Assembly (NCBI RefSeq): GCF_016863015.1 | Contig: NZ_BOOB01000024.1 | Coordinates: 1-64,000, forward strand | Direction: 5' to 3' | DNA: 64,000 bases | Source of the DNA: Microbispora amethystogenes | GTDB taxonomy: Bacteria; Actinomycetota; Actinomycetes; Streptosporangiales; Streptosporangiaceae | Shown here: positions 16,202 to 29,219 of the stretch, in pieces | How positions within the stretch are numbered: position 1 is the first letter of the stretch | How the letters are laid out: the number at the start of each line of letters is the position of its first letter | The notes under the pieces: model-generated | Told to the model about the DNA's origin: nothing | Database searches by the model: none | The model's input: the letters and a program-made list of their open reading frames with translations, nothing else | Position numbers and translations under genes: made by a program

Positions 16202-17233
16202 TCACGAGAGAAGTAGATACGCCCCGGCGGCCACGGCGGCGGCGACGGGCGGTGTGCACAACCATGCGATCAGGAGGTCACGGACCGTCTTCTTGTTGAG
16301 CCTGGAAAGATCGTTGGCCGCGATGCCGGAGATGGCTCCCGCCGACACCTGCGTGGTCGACATGGGCAGGCCCAGTACGGCACCAAGTCCGACGAGGCTC
16401 GCGGTCGTGAGGTTGGCGGTGAAACCTTCGACGTGCGGAATCTTAATGACGGAGTACGCGAGCCGGTTGGCGATGCGGGAGCCCGCCACGACACCTCCGA
16501 CGGCCATGGCCGCGGTGACGGCGAACAGCAGGCCGGTCGGGGTCATCCCGCCCACCAGCGCGAAGGAGCCGATGGCAACGATCTTGGGGGCGTCGTTGAG
16601 GCCCCGGGCGAAGCTCGCCAGGCCGCTTGTCGCCCAGTGGGCGATCCCGATGGCCTGCTGTGCCCTGGTCGGCTCGGCCTGTTCCGTCACGGTCGCGACC
16701 GGCGCCGCGTCACCGTCCGGGACCGGAGCCAGGGCCCTTTCCCTTCTCGCGGTACGGATCGTCACGACCTTCCGGGTGATGATTCCCAGCACGGCCGAGA
16801 TGGCGTACGCGACCAGGATGCTCAGCAGCAGCGGCTGCACGACCTTCCCGAGCAGTCCGCTCCACTCGACCGAGGAGCCGGCGAACAGGCTCCCGGCGCC
16901 GAGAAGCGAGCCCACCAGGGCATGGGTGGTGGAGACGGGCAACTTCAGGACCGTGGCCAGGACGACCCAGAAGATGGTTCCGATCAGCACCGCGACCGTG
17001 AAAGCCGGGGTTGGCGTGGCGGAGACGATGCCCTTGGAGAAGAGCTGGGTCATCTTCGACGCCAGTGTCAGCGAGACGAGGCAGCCGAGGGCGGTGGCCA
17101 CCGTGCCCCATGCGATGGCCGTGCGGATTTTCGTCACACCCGCGCCGGCGAGCGTGGCGACGCCCTTCGGCACGTCGTTCGCTCCGTTGGCGGCGGCGAG
17201 TAGGAGTACGAGCAAGAGTACGAGCACTTCCAT
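16202..17233 (-). CDS. pit: PiT-family inorganic phosphate permease
   Basis: This 343-residue membrane protein imports phosphate (and inevitably arsenate) with cations. Both halves carry the PiT signature: GANDVPKGVATLAGAG at residues ~15-30 and GLNDAPKIVAIGSFALVGG in the second half, with GLPMSTTQVSAGAISG and LPVSTTHALVGSLLGAG repeats. Its ATG is preceded by GGAGG at a good distance. A charged central loop (RRERALAPVPDGD) divides the halves. It precedes arsC by 44 nt on the same strand, so the two may be co-transcribed. Confidence 0.9.
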   Translation of the reverse strand: MEVLVLLLVLLLAAANGANDVPKGVATLAGAGVTKIRTAIAWGTVATALGCLVSLTLASKMTQLFSKGIVSATPTPAFTVAVLIGTIFWVVLATVLKLPVSTTHALVGSLLGAGSLFAGSSVEWSGLLGKVVQPLLLSILVAYAISAVLGIITRKVVTIRTARRERALAPVPDGDAAPVATVTEQAEPTRAQQAIGIAHWATSGLASFARGLNDAPKIVAIGSFALVGGMTPTGLLFAVTAAMAVGGVVAGSRIANRLAYSVIKIPHVEGFTANLTTASLVGLGAVLGLPMSTTQVSAGAISGIAANDLSRLNKKTVRDLLIAWLCTPPVAAAVAAGAYLLLS

Positions 17234-17481
17234 GCGTCTGCCTCCGGGGGGTAGTGGTGCTCGTGAGGGAAAGCGCGCGCGGCAAGAGGTACGGCTGGGC
17301 CGGACCACACGTCAGCAGGACTACACGTCGGAAGGAAAAGCGATTCTCGAAGCCGGCGCATCGGGCGCCGCCGCCTGTTCGGCGTTCACCGTTTCGTCAC
17401 TCCGAGTTCATGATCGCTGTTCGTCTGTCCGACGGCAATAGCGCCGGGACGCCTTCGCGTGCTCCGAGGCTCTCGGGGACC

Positions 17482-17991
17482 TCAGCGGGTGACGGACGGC
17501 CGCCAGGGCAGCTGCACCGGCTCGGCGGGGAGGTCGCCGGCGAGCAGCCGGGGCAGAAGCGCGCCGATGCCGACGGGGAAGACGAGGTCGGAGGTGGTCT
17601 GAAGTTCGTGGACGGTCCACCAGCGGTGCCCGGCGATCGCCTCGAGTTCGTGGGCCTCCAGGTCCAGGGGGGCCAGGGTCAGGCTGTCGAGGCGGGTGAA
17701 GAAGAACGAGTCGACGGCCTGCAGGGTGAACTCGCCGAACCGGGCAGGCCCGGAGGAGACGGCCACCACCGGGCCCAGTCGCTGCGGAGCGAGGGTGTGA
17801 CCGGTCTCCTCGAACAGTTCGCGCGCCGCCGCCTGGGCAAGGGTCTCCCCGTCTTCGACACCGCCGCCGGGCGTGGCCCAGAAGTGGGAGGCGGGCAGAT
17901 CGTCGGTGGCCCGGAAACGGAAGAGCAGGAGCCGATCGTCGCGGTCGACCAGCAGAACGCGCGCGCTGGCTCGCGTGGCGGGGACGGTCAC
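17482..17991 (-). CDS. NUDIX hydrolase
   Basis: This 169-residue soluble enzyme expected to cleave a nucleoside-diphosphate-linked substrate carries the full Nudix box: GGGVEDGETLAQAAARELFE followed by ETGH (G-x5-E-x7-R-E-x2-E-E-x-G). The start is a GTG giving VTVPATRASARVLLVDRDDR; the Pro-rich frame upstream of it is not plausible as protein. The HFWATPGGG strand and a late HRWWTVHEL element are typical of the ADP-ribose/MutT-like group in actinomycetes. It is a single-gene unit, with its promoter shared with the regulatory stretch before the cellulase gene. Confidence 0.85.
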   Translation of the reverse strand: MTVPATRASARVLLVDRDDRLLLFRFRATDDLPASHFWATPGGGVEDGETLAQAAARELFEETGHTLAPQRLGPVVAVSSGPARFGEFTLQAVDSFFFTRLDSLTLAPLDLEAHELEAIAGHRWWTVHELQTTSDLVFPVGIGALLPRLLAGDLPAEPVQLPWRPSVTR

Positions 17992-18119
17992 CCTGCCGAT
18001 CTTAGGGGGAGGCGGCGGTGCGAGGCAGGGAAGGAATCCGTCACCGGAGCGTTCCCGAGGGCGCACAAGCGGCGTACAGGGGGAGCGGTTGAGTGATCGC
18101 CGCGGCGGTCACCTGCAAC

Positions 18120-18153
18120 TGAAACTTTCAGCTTCCGGTTCGCGAAAGTTTCT
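18120..18153. promoter_or_regulatory. Pair of TGAAA-N-TTTCA / CGAAA-N-TTTCT palindromes
   Basis: TGAAACTTTCA (18120-18130) and CGAAAGTTTCT (18143-18153) lie 12 nt apart in the 538-nt gap between the Nudix and cellulase genes. They match the CGAAA-N-TTTCG palindrome described upstream of Streptomyces xylanase genes. Similar sites occur at 31904, 50045 and, with one mismatch, 61485, all next to polysaccharide or sugar-uptake genes in this window. Confidence 0.65.
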
Positions 18154-18394
18154 GGCGTTCTGTCCCTCGTGGCTCGTGAACAGATGGCGGGGGAGCGGTG
18201 ATCACGCCGCTGACGTGGAGCGGGAAAGGAGCGCGACCCTCTCCACCAGGATCGCCCTGGTTGGGCTACCCATGTGCCGACTCGGTGGCGATGAGGCAGG
18301 GGACGACTCCCGCAAATCGCGATGCTATGTTTCGCGCCATATCAACTTGTTGTTGCGTAGCTGAGATCGACCTACTTTCGCGTCTCAACGTACC

Positions 18395-18406
18395 CGAACC
18401 GGTTCG
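18395..18406. promoter_or_regulatory. LacI-type operator CGAACCGGTTCG
   Basis: A perfect 12-bp palindrome with a central CG step, the hallmark of LacI-family operators, lies 123 nt before the cellulase start. The preceding CTTTCGCG and the distance fit a promoter-overlapping repressor site. The LacI-family gene at 27114 is a candidate binder. Confidence 0.5.
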
Positions 18407-18529
18407 ACGGTAGTGACACCCATGTTCCGACGTTCATCGGCACGTCCTGATGCGGCTGCCGAGAGCGATCCCACGCAGCCTGCCGTCCGCCACGACAAGA
18501 CCTGTGAGAGAAGACAAAGGAGGCCACTC

Positions 18530-20725
18530 TTGAATCTGCGGCTCTTACACAGAGCGCGGCTGTGGGTGGGCATGGTCGCCGGCGCCCTGGCCGTACTGCT
18601 GCCGGCGGGGGTGATGACGGCCGTCAACGCCCAGGCGGCCGCGGGCTGCCGCGTGGCGTACGCGGTCACCTCTCAGTGGCCGGGCGGTTTCACCGCCGAC
18701 GTGGGCGTCACCAACCTCGGTGACCCGATCAACGGATGGAAGCTCACCTGGACGTTCCCCTCCGGGCAGCAGGTCACCCAGCCGTGGAACACCACGATCA
18801 CCTCGTCGGGCGCGCAGGTCACCGCTGTCAACGTGAGCTGGAACGCGGCCATCGCGACCAACGCGACGGTCTCCTTCGGCTTCAACGGGTCGTGGTCGGG
18901 CGCCAACACCGCGCCGACCGCCTTCGCGCTCAACGGCGTCACGTGCACCGGGAACGTCGGCTCGCCGTCGCCGAGCCCCTCGCCGTCGCCGAGCCCCTCG
19001 CCGTCGGCCAGCCCGTCGCGTTCCCCCAGCCCGTCGCCGTCCGCGAGCCCGTCGCGGTCCCCCTCGCCTTCGCCTTCGCCTTCGGCGTCGCCCAGCCCGT
19101 CGCCGTCTCCCTCGCCCTCGGCGTCCCCGCAGCCGGGCGACGCGATGGCCAGGGTGGCCGCCATGCAGCCCGGCTGGAACCTGGGCAACACCTTCGACGC
19201 GATCCCCGACGAGACGTCGTGGGGCAACCCGCCGACGACCCAGGCCATGCTGCACTACGTGCGGTCCCAGGGATACAACAGCATCCGGATCCCGATCACC
19301 TGGAGCAACCACCACGGTGCGGCGCCGGACTACACCCTCGACGCGGCCTGGCTGAGCCGCGTCCGCCAGGTGGTCGACTGGTCGCTCGCCGAGGGCTTCT
19401 ACGTGATGATCAACCTGCATCACGACTCCTGGCAGTGGATCAACGGGTACCCCGGCGACCGTACGACCGTGATGAACCGGTACAACGCGCTGTGGCGGCA
19501 GCTCGCCGGCACGTTCCGTGACTACTCGCAGAAGCTGGTGTTCGAGAGCATCAACGAGCCGCAGTTCACCGGAACCTCGGGAGACAGCGAGAGCGACCAG
19601 GTGCTGAACGAGCTCAACACCGCGTTCGTCCGCCTGGTGCGCGCGTCCGGCGGCGGCAACGCCACCCGGCTGCTCGTGCTGCCCACCCTCTACACCAGCT
19701 CCGAGCAGGCCCGGCTGGACGCGTTGACGGGCACCTTCAACCAGCTGCGCGACCCCAACCTCGCCGCGACGGTGCACTTCTACGGGTGGTGGCCGTTCAG
19801 CGCCAACATCGCCGGCGGCACCCGCTACGACAGCAACGTCGAGAGCGACCTGGTCGGCGGTTTCGACCGGGTGTACAACACGTTCGTGTCCCGCGGGATC
19901 CCCGTGATCATCGGAGAGTGGGCGCTACTCGCCTACGACTACACCCGGCCCGGCATCATCGAACGCGGCGAGTTCCTGAAGTACATCGAGGCCGTCGGCT
20001 ACAACGCCCGCATCCGCAAGCTCACCACCATGCTCTGGGACGCGGGCTCGTTCCTGGAGCGCAACGCGCTGCGATGGCGTGACCAGGGCATCTACGAGAT
20101 GATGAAGGCCAGCTGGACCGTGCGATCCGGCACGGCCTCCTCCGACCAGGTGTATCTCCCGCGCAGCGGCACGATCACCGCCAGGTCGCTCACGCTCAAC
20201 CTCAACGGCACCTCGTTCCAGGGCCTGCGGCAGGGCAGCACCAACCTCGTGAACGGCACGGACTACACCGTGTCCGGCACCACGCTGACCCTCACCGCGG
20301 CCGCCCTCACCCGGCTGGCCGGCAACCGGGCCTACGGCGTGAACGCCACCATCGAGGCCCGCTTCTCCCAGGGCGCGCCCTGGCAGATCAGCATCATCAC
20401 CTCCGACCCGCCGACCCAGGCCGCCGCCACCGGCACGACGTCCTCGTTCTCCATCCCCACCCAGTTCCGCGGTGACCAGCTCGCCACGATGGAGGCCAAG
20501 TACGCCGACGGCAGCCCCGCCGGACCGGCCAACTGGACCTCGTACAAGGAGTTCTGGGCGAGCTTCCAGCCCGACTACACCGCGAACACCATCATCCTGA
20601 AACCCGAGTTCTTCGCCGAGGTCAACGACGGCCGCGTCACCCTCACCTTCCACTTCTGGAGTGGAACGAAGATCACCTACTACATCACCAAGTCGGGCAC
20701 CACGGTGACCGGAAGCACCACCTGA
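18530..20725 (+). CDS. Secreted GH5 (subfamily 4-like) endo-glucanase with CBM2, X2 and CBM46 domains
   Basis: Hydrolyses beta-1,4-glucans such as cellulose or xyloglucan outside the cell. A TTG start is chosen because AAAGGAGG stands 6 nt before it and a normal signal peptide follows (LLHRARLWVGMVAGALAVLL); the upstream ATG at 18413 lacks both. Order: signal (1-38), CBM2 (~40-142, VAYAVTSQWPGGF ... NGSWSG), Ser-Pro linker (~144-201), GH5 (~205-525), an Ig-like X2 module (~535-625) and CBM46 (~630-731). The acid/base is E343 (SINEP) and the nucleophile E463 (IGEWALL). INLHHDSW supplies substrate-site His. The GH5_4-X2-CBM46 order matches known tripartite cellulases. Confidence 0.88.
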   Translation: MNLRLLHRARLWVGMVAGALAVLLPAGVMTAVNAQAAAGCRVAYAVTSQWPGGFTADVGVTNLGDPINGWKLTWTFPSGQQVTQPWNTTITSSGAQVTAVNVSWNAAIATNATVSFGFNGSWSGANTAPTAFALNGVTCTGNVGSPSPSPSPSPSPSPSASPSRSPSPSPSASPSRSPSPSPSPSASPSPSPSPSPSASPQPGDAMARVAAMQPGWNLGNTFDAIPDETSWGNPPTTQAMLHYVRSQGYNSIRIPITWSNHHGAAPDYTLDAAWLSRVRQVVDWSLAEGFYVMINLHHDSWQWINGYPGDRTTVMNRYNALWRQLAGTFRDYSQKLVFESINEPQFTGTSGDSESDQVLNELNTAFVRLVRASGGGNATRLLVLPTLYTSSEQARLDALTGTFNQLRDPNLAATVHFYGWWPFSANIAGGTRYDSNVESDLVGGFDRVYNTFVSRGIPVIIGEWALLAYDYTRPGIIERGEFLKYIEAVGYNARIRKLTTMLWDAGSFLERNALRWRDQGIYEMMKASWTVRSGTASSDQVYLPRSGTITARSLTLNLNGTSFQGLRQGSTNLVNGTDYTVSGTTLTLTAAALTRLAGNRAYGVNATIEARFSQGAPWQISIITSDPPTQAAATGTTSSFSIPTQFRGDQLATMEAKYADGSPAGPANWTSYKEFWASFQPDYTANTIILKPEFFAEVNDGRVTLTFHFWSGTKITYYITKSGTTVTGSTT

Positions 20726-20737
20726 CCAACACACCGA

Positions 20738-20772
20738 ACGGGGGTCGCGGCCACATCGGCCGCGGCCCCCGT
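20738..20772. terminator. 15-bp GC hairpin between cellulase and arabinofuranosidase genes
   Basis: ACGGGGGTCGCGGCC pairs with GGCCGCGGCCCCCGT around a 5-nt loop, with one G-T mismatch. It may attenuate or end the transcript between the two hydrolase genes. No U tract follows. Confidence 0.5.
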
Positions 20773-20807
20773 CTCCGGCGCGGGCGAACTCCAGAAAGCG
20801 AGAACCA

Positions 20808-22910
20808 GTGGACCTGTCGTTTCTCCGCGGTCGCGGCCGGCGGCGCCGGCTCGCCATGGGCGCGGCCGTGGCACTCGCCGGTGCCGTCCTCGCCAGCCCG
20901 GGCACCGTGGCCCAGGCGGCGACCCCGGCCGTCGAGGTCACCGTCAACGCCCGTGAGGGCCTCGGCACCGTGCCCGGCACCGCGTACGGCCTCAACCAGG
21001 CGGTGTGGGACGGAAACATGAACACCCCGGCGTCGGTGGACCTTCTCGGCAAGGCCGGCGTGCGGATGATGCGGTATCCCGGCGGCTCGTACGGAGACGG
21101 CTTCCACTGGAAGACCAGCACCGTCTCCGGCGGCGGCTACGTCGCGCCGGGGACGGACTTCGACTCGTTCATGGGCACGGTCAAGGCCATCGACGCGCAG
21201 GCGATCCTCATAGCGAACTACGGCTCCGGCACGGCCCAGGAGGCCGCCGACTGGGTGAAGTACGCCAACATCACCAAGGGGTACGGCGTCAAGTACTGGG
21301 AGATCGGCAACGAGATCTTCGGCAACGGTCACTACGGAGCCGACTGGGAGCTCGACTACCACGAGAGCAAGACGCCGGCCACGTACGCGAACAACGTGGT
21401 GGAGTACGCCCGGGCGATGAAGGCGGTCGATCCCACCATCAAGATCGGGGCCGTGGTCACCGATCCGGGCAACTGGCCCGACGGCGTCGTGGGGGACGGG
21501 GACACCGCGGCCTGGAACCAGACGGTGCTGTCGATCGCGGGGCCGTACATCGACTTCGTGATCATGCACTACTACCCGAACCACACCACCGCCGCGGACG
21601 TCCTCCAGCAGGTGCGGCTGCTTCCCGGTGAGCTGGAGCAGGTACGGCGGCAGATCGACCAGTACGCCGGCCGGAACGGCCCCAACATCGGCATCGCGCT
21701 GACCGAGACCTCGTCCAACTACCAGTCGGACACCCAGGTCGGCGGCCTGTTCACCGCGGACGTCTACTTCGCCGCGCTGGAGAACGGCGTCTTCACCGTG
21801 GACTACTGGGACACCCGCAACGGCATGGGCGACGTCACCACCGCGCCCGACGGGACGACGTCGTACGGCGACGGAGGCCTGCTGTCGAGCGGCAACTGCA
21901 ACAGTGACAACGTCTGCGAACCACCGCTGAACACGCCGTTCGCGCCCTACTACGCGCTGCAGATGCTCAGCAGGGTGGCGCTGCCCGGCGACACGCTGGT
22001 CAAGGCCGCCTCCGACAACCGGCTCGTCACCGTGCACGCGGCCCGGAACACCGACGGCGGCCTCAGCGTCGAACTGGTCAACCAGGACCCCGGCAACGCC
22101 TACACCGTCCACCTCGGCTACGACGGCTGGACCCCGAGCGATGCCACGCCGACCGTCCACACCCTCGGCTCCGGCTACACCGCGATCGCCACGTCCAAGC
22201 AGGGCACCGCGAGCACGCAGGTCATCCCGCCGTACTCGATCGTGACGCTCAAGCTCACGCCGTCGGCCACCAACCCGGTCAGCACCACGCTGACCGCGCC
22301 CGGCAGCCCGGTGGCGAGCGACGTCACCGCCGGCACCGCGACCATCTCCTGGCGGCCGTCCACCGGCGGCGCCGTCACCCGCTATGCCGTCTACCAGCAG
22401 TTCGGCACCAACAGCGTGCTGCTCGGCGAGTCGACCTCGACCTCGTTCACCGCGCGGAACCTGGTCCCCGGCACCTCCTACACGCTGAACGTGCTCGCCG
22501 TCGACCAGAAGGGCCATCTCTCGATGCCCTCGACGCCGGTCACCTTCGTCACGGGAACGCCGCGCGACAGCACCTGCGCCGTCACCTACACCCTCGCGAC
22601 GGGCTGGGGCAGCGGTTTCGTGGCGAACATCAGCGTCACCAACACCGGTCCCACCCCCATCACGGGGTGGACGCTGGCGTTCAGTTTCCCCGCCACGACC
22701 GAATCGGTCTCCGACAGCACCTGGAACGGCACCTTCTCGACGAACGGCAGCCACGTGGTCGTCACCCCGGCCGGCTCGAACACCTACCTCGCTCCGAACG
22801 CCGGCAACACCGTCAGCCTCGGGTTCGTCGGCAACCAGACCGGCGCCAACCCGCCGCCCGCCTCCTTCACCCTGAACGGCACCGTCTGCACCACGACCTA
22901 CTCGTACTGA
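20808..22910 (+). CDS. Secreted GH51-like alpha-L-arabinofuranosidase with FnIII and CBM2
   Basis: Expected to remove arabinose side chains from hemicellulose. The 700-residue protein starts at GTG; an RR-rich signal peptide (residues 1 to ~37, AVLASPGTVAQA) is followed by a clan GH-A barrel with YGLNQAVWDG, RMMRYPGGSYGDGFHW, the acid/base E169 in WEIGNEIFGNG and the likely nucleophile E300 in ALTETSSN. HYYPNH fits the barrel's substrate His. A beta-sandwich tail follows, then a fibronectin III module (~495-582) and a C-terminal CBM2 (~586-700, YTLATGWGSGFVANISVTN). The family is GH51-related, but a sister family cannot be excluded. The CBM2 suggests action on cellulose-bound arabinoxylan. 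Confidence 0.75.
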   Translation: MDLSFLRGRGRRRRLAMGAAVALAGAVLASPGTVAQAATPAVEVTVNAREGLGTVPGTAYGLNQAVWDGNMNTPASVDLLGKAGVRMMRYPGGSYGDGFHWKTSTVSGGGYVAPGTDFDSFMGTVKAIDAQAILIANYGSGTAQEAADWVKYANITKGYGVKYWEIGNEIFGNGHYGADWELDYHESKTPATYANNVVEYARAMKAVDPTIKIGAVVTDPGNWPDGVVGDGDTAAWNQTVLSIAGPYIDFVIMHYYPNHTTAADVLQQVRLLPGELEQVRRQIDQYAGRNGPNIGIALTETSSNYQSDTQVGGLFTADVYFAALENGVFTVDYWDTRNGMGDVTTAPDGTTSYGDGGLLSSGNCNSDNVCEPPLNTPFAPYYALQMLSRVALPGDTLVKAASDNRLVTVHAARNTDGGLSVELVNQDPGNAYTVHLGYDGWTPSDATPTVHTLGSGYTAIATSKQGTASTQVIPPYSIVTLKLTPSATNPVSTTLTAPGSPVASDVTAGTATISWRPSTGGAVTRYAVYQQFGTNSVLLGESTSTSFTARNLVPGTSYTLNVLAVDQKGHLSMPSTPVTFVTGTPRDSTCAVTYTLATGWGSGFVANISVTNTGPTPITGWTLAFSFPATTESVSDSTWNGTFSTNGSHVVVTPAGSNTYLAPNAGNTVSLGFVGNQTGANPPPASFTLNGTVCTTTYSY

Positions 22911-22917
22911 CCCGCCC

Positions 22918-22945
22918 GCGGTGCGGGCCGTCCGGCCCGCACCGC
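22918..22945. terminator. Perfect 12-bp hairpin after the arabinofuranosidase gene
   Basis: GCGGTGCGGGCC and GGCCCGCACCGC around GTCC start 8 nt after the stop codon. A LacI-like palindrome ATCGA-A-TCGAT lies further on at 23004-23014, just before the fucosidase gene. Confidence 0.6.
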
Positions 22946-23044
22946 CCGGTCGTACGAGCAACACGTGTCCTCCCCAGCTGTCCAAGATCGGCGCTTCGCC
23001 ATCATCGAATCGATACGACCCCAATCCCATGATCAGGAGACGAC

Positions 23045-27098
<4,054 letters not shown>

Positions 27099-27113
27099 GG
27101 TGACGGCGAGTGC

Positions 27114-28160
27114 TCAGCGCTTCGGGGGCGCTGTGCTCTCGCGGACGGTGAGGGTGGTCGCGATCTCCAGTCCGACCTGGGTGATCTCCTCGCCGCGCCC
27201 GAGGGCCAGCGCCAGCTCGGTCGCCGCGGCCGCCATCTCGTTCAACGGCTGGTGAACGGTGGTCAGCGGCGGGTCGACCCACGCCACGACCGGCAGGTCG
27301 TCGAAACCGACCACGCTCAGGTCCTGGGGGATGGACAGTCCCGCCTCGCGGGCGGCCTGGTAGACGCCGAGCGCCTGCAGGTCGTTCGCGGTGAAGATCG
27401 CGCTGGGCCGGTCGGTCCGGGAGAGCAGGTCGCGCGCCGCGGCGTAGCCGTGCTCGCGGGTGAGCAGGGTGCGGACGATGAGGCCGGGATCGGCGGGCAG
27501 CTCGGCCTCGGCCAGCGCGGAGAGATAGCCGGCCAGCCGGGCACGGCAGAACGGGTGATCCGGGCCGCTGATCATGGCGATGCGGCGGTGCCCCAGCTCG
27601 ATCAGGTGCCGGGTCGCCGCCTGGCCGCCTCTCCAGTTGGTGGCGCCCACGAACGGCACGTCGTCCGGCAGTTCGTCGATCGGGTCGAAGACGACGAACG
27701 GGATGCCCTTCGCGGTCAGCTGGTCGCGCTCGGCCTGCGCGAGCTGCGCCACCGAAAGGACGCACTGAGGGCGGCGTCCGACCGTGTCGTCGATGGACAT
27801 GCCCACCGAGTCGCGGAGGCCGAACTCCGAGACCATGACTCCGACGCGGTTCTTGCGGGCCACCCGCTCGACCCCACGGATGATCTCCACGGCCCACATG
27901 CTCTCGAGCTCGCGGAACACCAGTTCCACGATGTTGCTCCGGTTTCCGCTCGGCTTGCGGTATCCGTACTGGGTGACCAGTTCCTCGACCCGGGCGCGAG
28001 TCTGGGCCGACACCCCCGAGCGCCCGTTGATCACCTTCGACACGGTGGGGATCGAGACCCCGGCCGACTCGGCGATGTAGGCGATGGTGACCGACCCCGG
28101 CCCGCCGCCCTGCGAGCTCTGCTCGTCGGCCGCGGGTCCGTCCGATCGGTTGTCCGTCAC
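27114..28160 (-). CDS. LacI-family transcriptional regulator
   Basis: A 348-residue repressor candidate for the cell-wall sugar genes. The N-terminal helix-turn-helix is VTIAYIAESAGVSIPTVSKV followed by the hinge-proximal INGRSGVSAQTRARV. The effector domain has the periplasmic-binding-protein fold, with GHRRIAMISGP and PSAIFTANDLQALGVYQAAR blocks and VVGFDDLP. A GTG at 28160 follows GAGGGAAGGG and is preferred over an in-frame start 30 codons upstream. The gene lies at the end of the sugar ABC operon on the same strand and converges with the fucosidase genes. Its likely operators are GAAGCGCTTC at 31838 and CGAACCGGTTCG at 18395 (inference). Confidence 0.88.
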   Translation of the reverse strand: MTDNRSDGPAADEQSSQGGGPGSVTIAYIAESAGVSIPTVSKVINGRSGVSAQTRARVEELVTQYGYRKPSGNRSNIVELVFRELESMWAVEIIRGVERVARKNRVGVMVSEFGLRDSVGMSIDDTVGRRPQCVLSVAQLAQAERDQLTAKGIPFVVFDPIDELPDDVPFVGATNWRGGQAATRHLIELGHRRIAMISGPDHPFCRARLAGYLSALAEAELPADPGLIVRTLLTREHGYAAARDLLSRTDRPSAIFTANDLQALGVYQAAREAGLSIPQDLSVVGFDDLPVVAWVDPPLTTVHQPLNEMAAAATELALALGRGEEITQVGLEIATTLTVRESTAPPKR

Positions 28161-28268
28161 GTTCGCCCTTCCCTCGTCAACGGCACGTCCGTCACGCCGT
28201 CCGCCTGAGTCGACCGGCCTCGACGCGACGGTCTGGAGCCATTCTGGCACCCGTGGTGGCCGGGTGCT

Positions 28269-29219
28269 TCACCCCTTGACCGCGCCCGTGAGAACCCCCG
28301 TACGGAAGTGCCTCTGGACGAACGGGTAGACGACCAGGAGCGGCACCAGGGTCAGCACCACCACCGCCATCTGCGTCGACAGGGGAGCGGTCCGCGCGTA
28401 CGCCATGCCGAAGCCCGCGTTGACCGATCCCGGCATCCCGGCCCCGCGGTTGACATAGGTGAGCAGCACGTACTGCAACGGCCACTTCTCGCTGTCGGTC
28501 GGCAGGTAGAGCATGACGGTGAAGAAGGAGTTCCAGTAGCCGACGGCGTAGAAGAGGGCGATCACCGCGGTCACCGCGCGCGAGGCCGGCAGGACCACCG
28601 ACCAGAGGATCCGCCAGTCGCCCGCGCCGTCCATCCGCGCCGCGTCGACCAGTTCGGCGGAGGTCCTCGTGTAGAAGGCGCGGAGCACCAGGATGTTGAA
28701 GACCGAGACCGCGCTCGGGAGGACCAGCGCCCACCACCGCCCGTAGCCGCCGAGGCCCGTCACCACCAGGAAGGTGGGGATCAGCCCGCCGCTGACGAAC
28801 ATCGTGACGACCAGCAGCGCCAGGACGAGGCGGTGCCCGGGCGAACCCGGCCGCGACAGTCCGTAGGCGCACAGCACCGAGACGACCATGGACAACGCCG
28901 TGCCGGCGACCGTGATGCCGAGGCTGACCATCAGGGCGGTGCGTACGGTCGGGTCGGTCAGAATCTCCCGGTACGCCTGCAAGGTGAGGCCGTCCGGCCA
29001 GATCACGAGGCCGCCGGCCCGGTTGACGGCGCCGGGAGTGGACAGGCTGGTCACCACGACGATCCACAGAGGGACCAGCATGACCGCCAGCACCCCGCCG
29101 AGGGAGAGGCCCTTGGCGGACCGGCCCGCGACGGTCGGCCGCTCCTGCCAGGGCGGGCGCCGCGCTCGCGGCGTCGTCGGCGCACTCGTACGGGTTCCGA
29201 TGGTGAACACCTTGGTCAT
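28269..29219 (-). CDS. Sugar ABC transporter permease (LplC/MalG type)
   Basis: A 316-residue inner-membrane permease with six predicted helices. The EAA loop reads ELVDAARMDGAGDWRILWSV followed by VLPASRA, the contact site for the ATPase. The C-terminal pattern (TGVLTGAVKG) is typical of the CUT1 LplC/YtcP subgroup that imports plant-polysaccharide fragments. It overlaps the preceding permease gene by ATGA. No ATPase gene is present in the operon, so a shared MsiK-like ATPase elsewhere is expected. Confidence 0.9.
   Translation of the reverse strand: MTKVFTIGTRTSAPTTPRARRPPWQERPTVAGRSAKGLSLGGVLAVMLVPLWIVVVTSLSTPGAVNRAGGLVIWPDGLTLQAYREILTDPTVRTALMVSLGITVAGTALSMVVSVLCAYGLSRPGSPGHRLVLALLVVTMFVSGGLIPTFLVVTGLGGYGRWWALVLPSAVSVFNILVLRAFYTRTSAELVDAARMDGAGDWRILWSVVLPASRAVTAVIALFYAVGYWNSFFTVMLYLPTDSEKWPLQYVLLTYVNRGAGMPGSVNAGFGMAYARTAPLSTQMAVVVLTLVPLLVVYPFVQRHFRTGVLTGAVKG

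Noticed and set aside
17234-17481. Possible riboswitch or small gene before the PiT gene
   Set aside because: No conserved aptamer-like pairing or coding-like frame was found; it appears to be ordinary promoter DNA.
18413-18529. Upstream ATG for the GH5 cellulase
   Set aside because: It lacks a ribosome site and would place ~39 charged residues before the signal peptide; AAAGGAGG directly precedes the TTG at 18530.
18961-19134. Short-period repeats that could be mistaken for a CRISPR or satellite array
   Set aside because: They encode a Ser-Pro linker in frame (SPSPSP) between CBM2 and GH5. Similar linkers occur at 47.8, 48.8 and 62.3 kb. There are no unique spacers.
20685-23030. Long antisense frame (~780 codons) opposite the arabinofuranosidase
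   Set aside because: Low-complexity Gly/Val/Arg content and no fold-like pattern; the plus strand has a complete enzyme with catalytic motifs and signal peptide.
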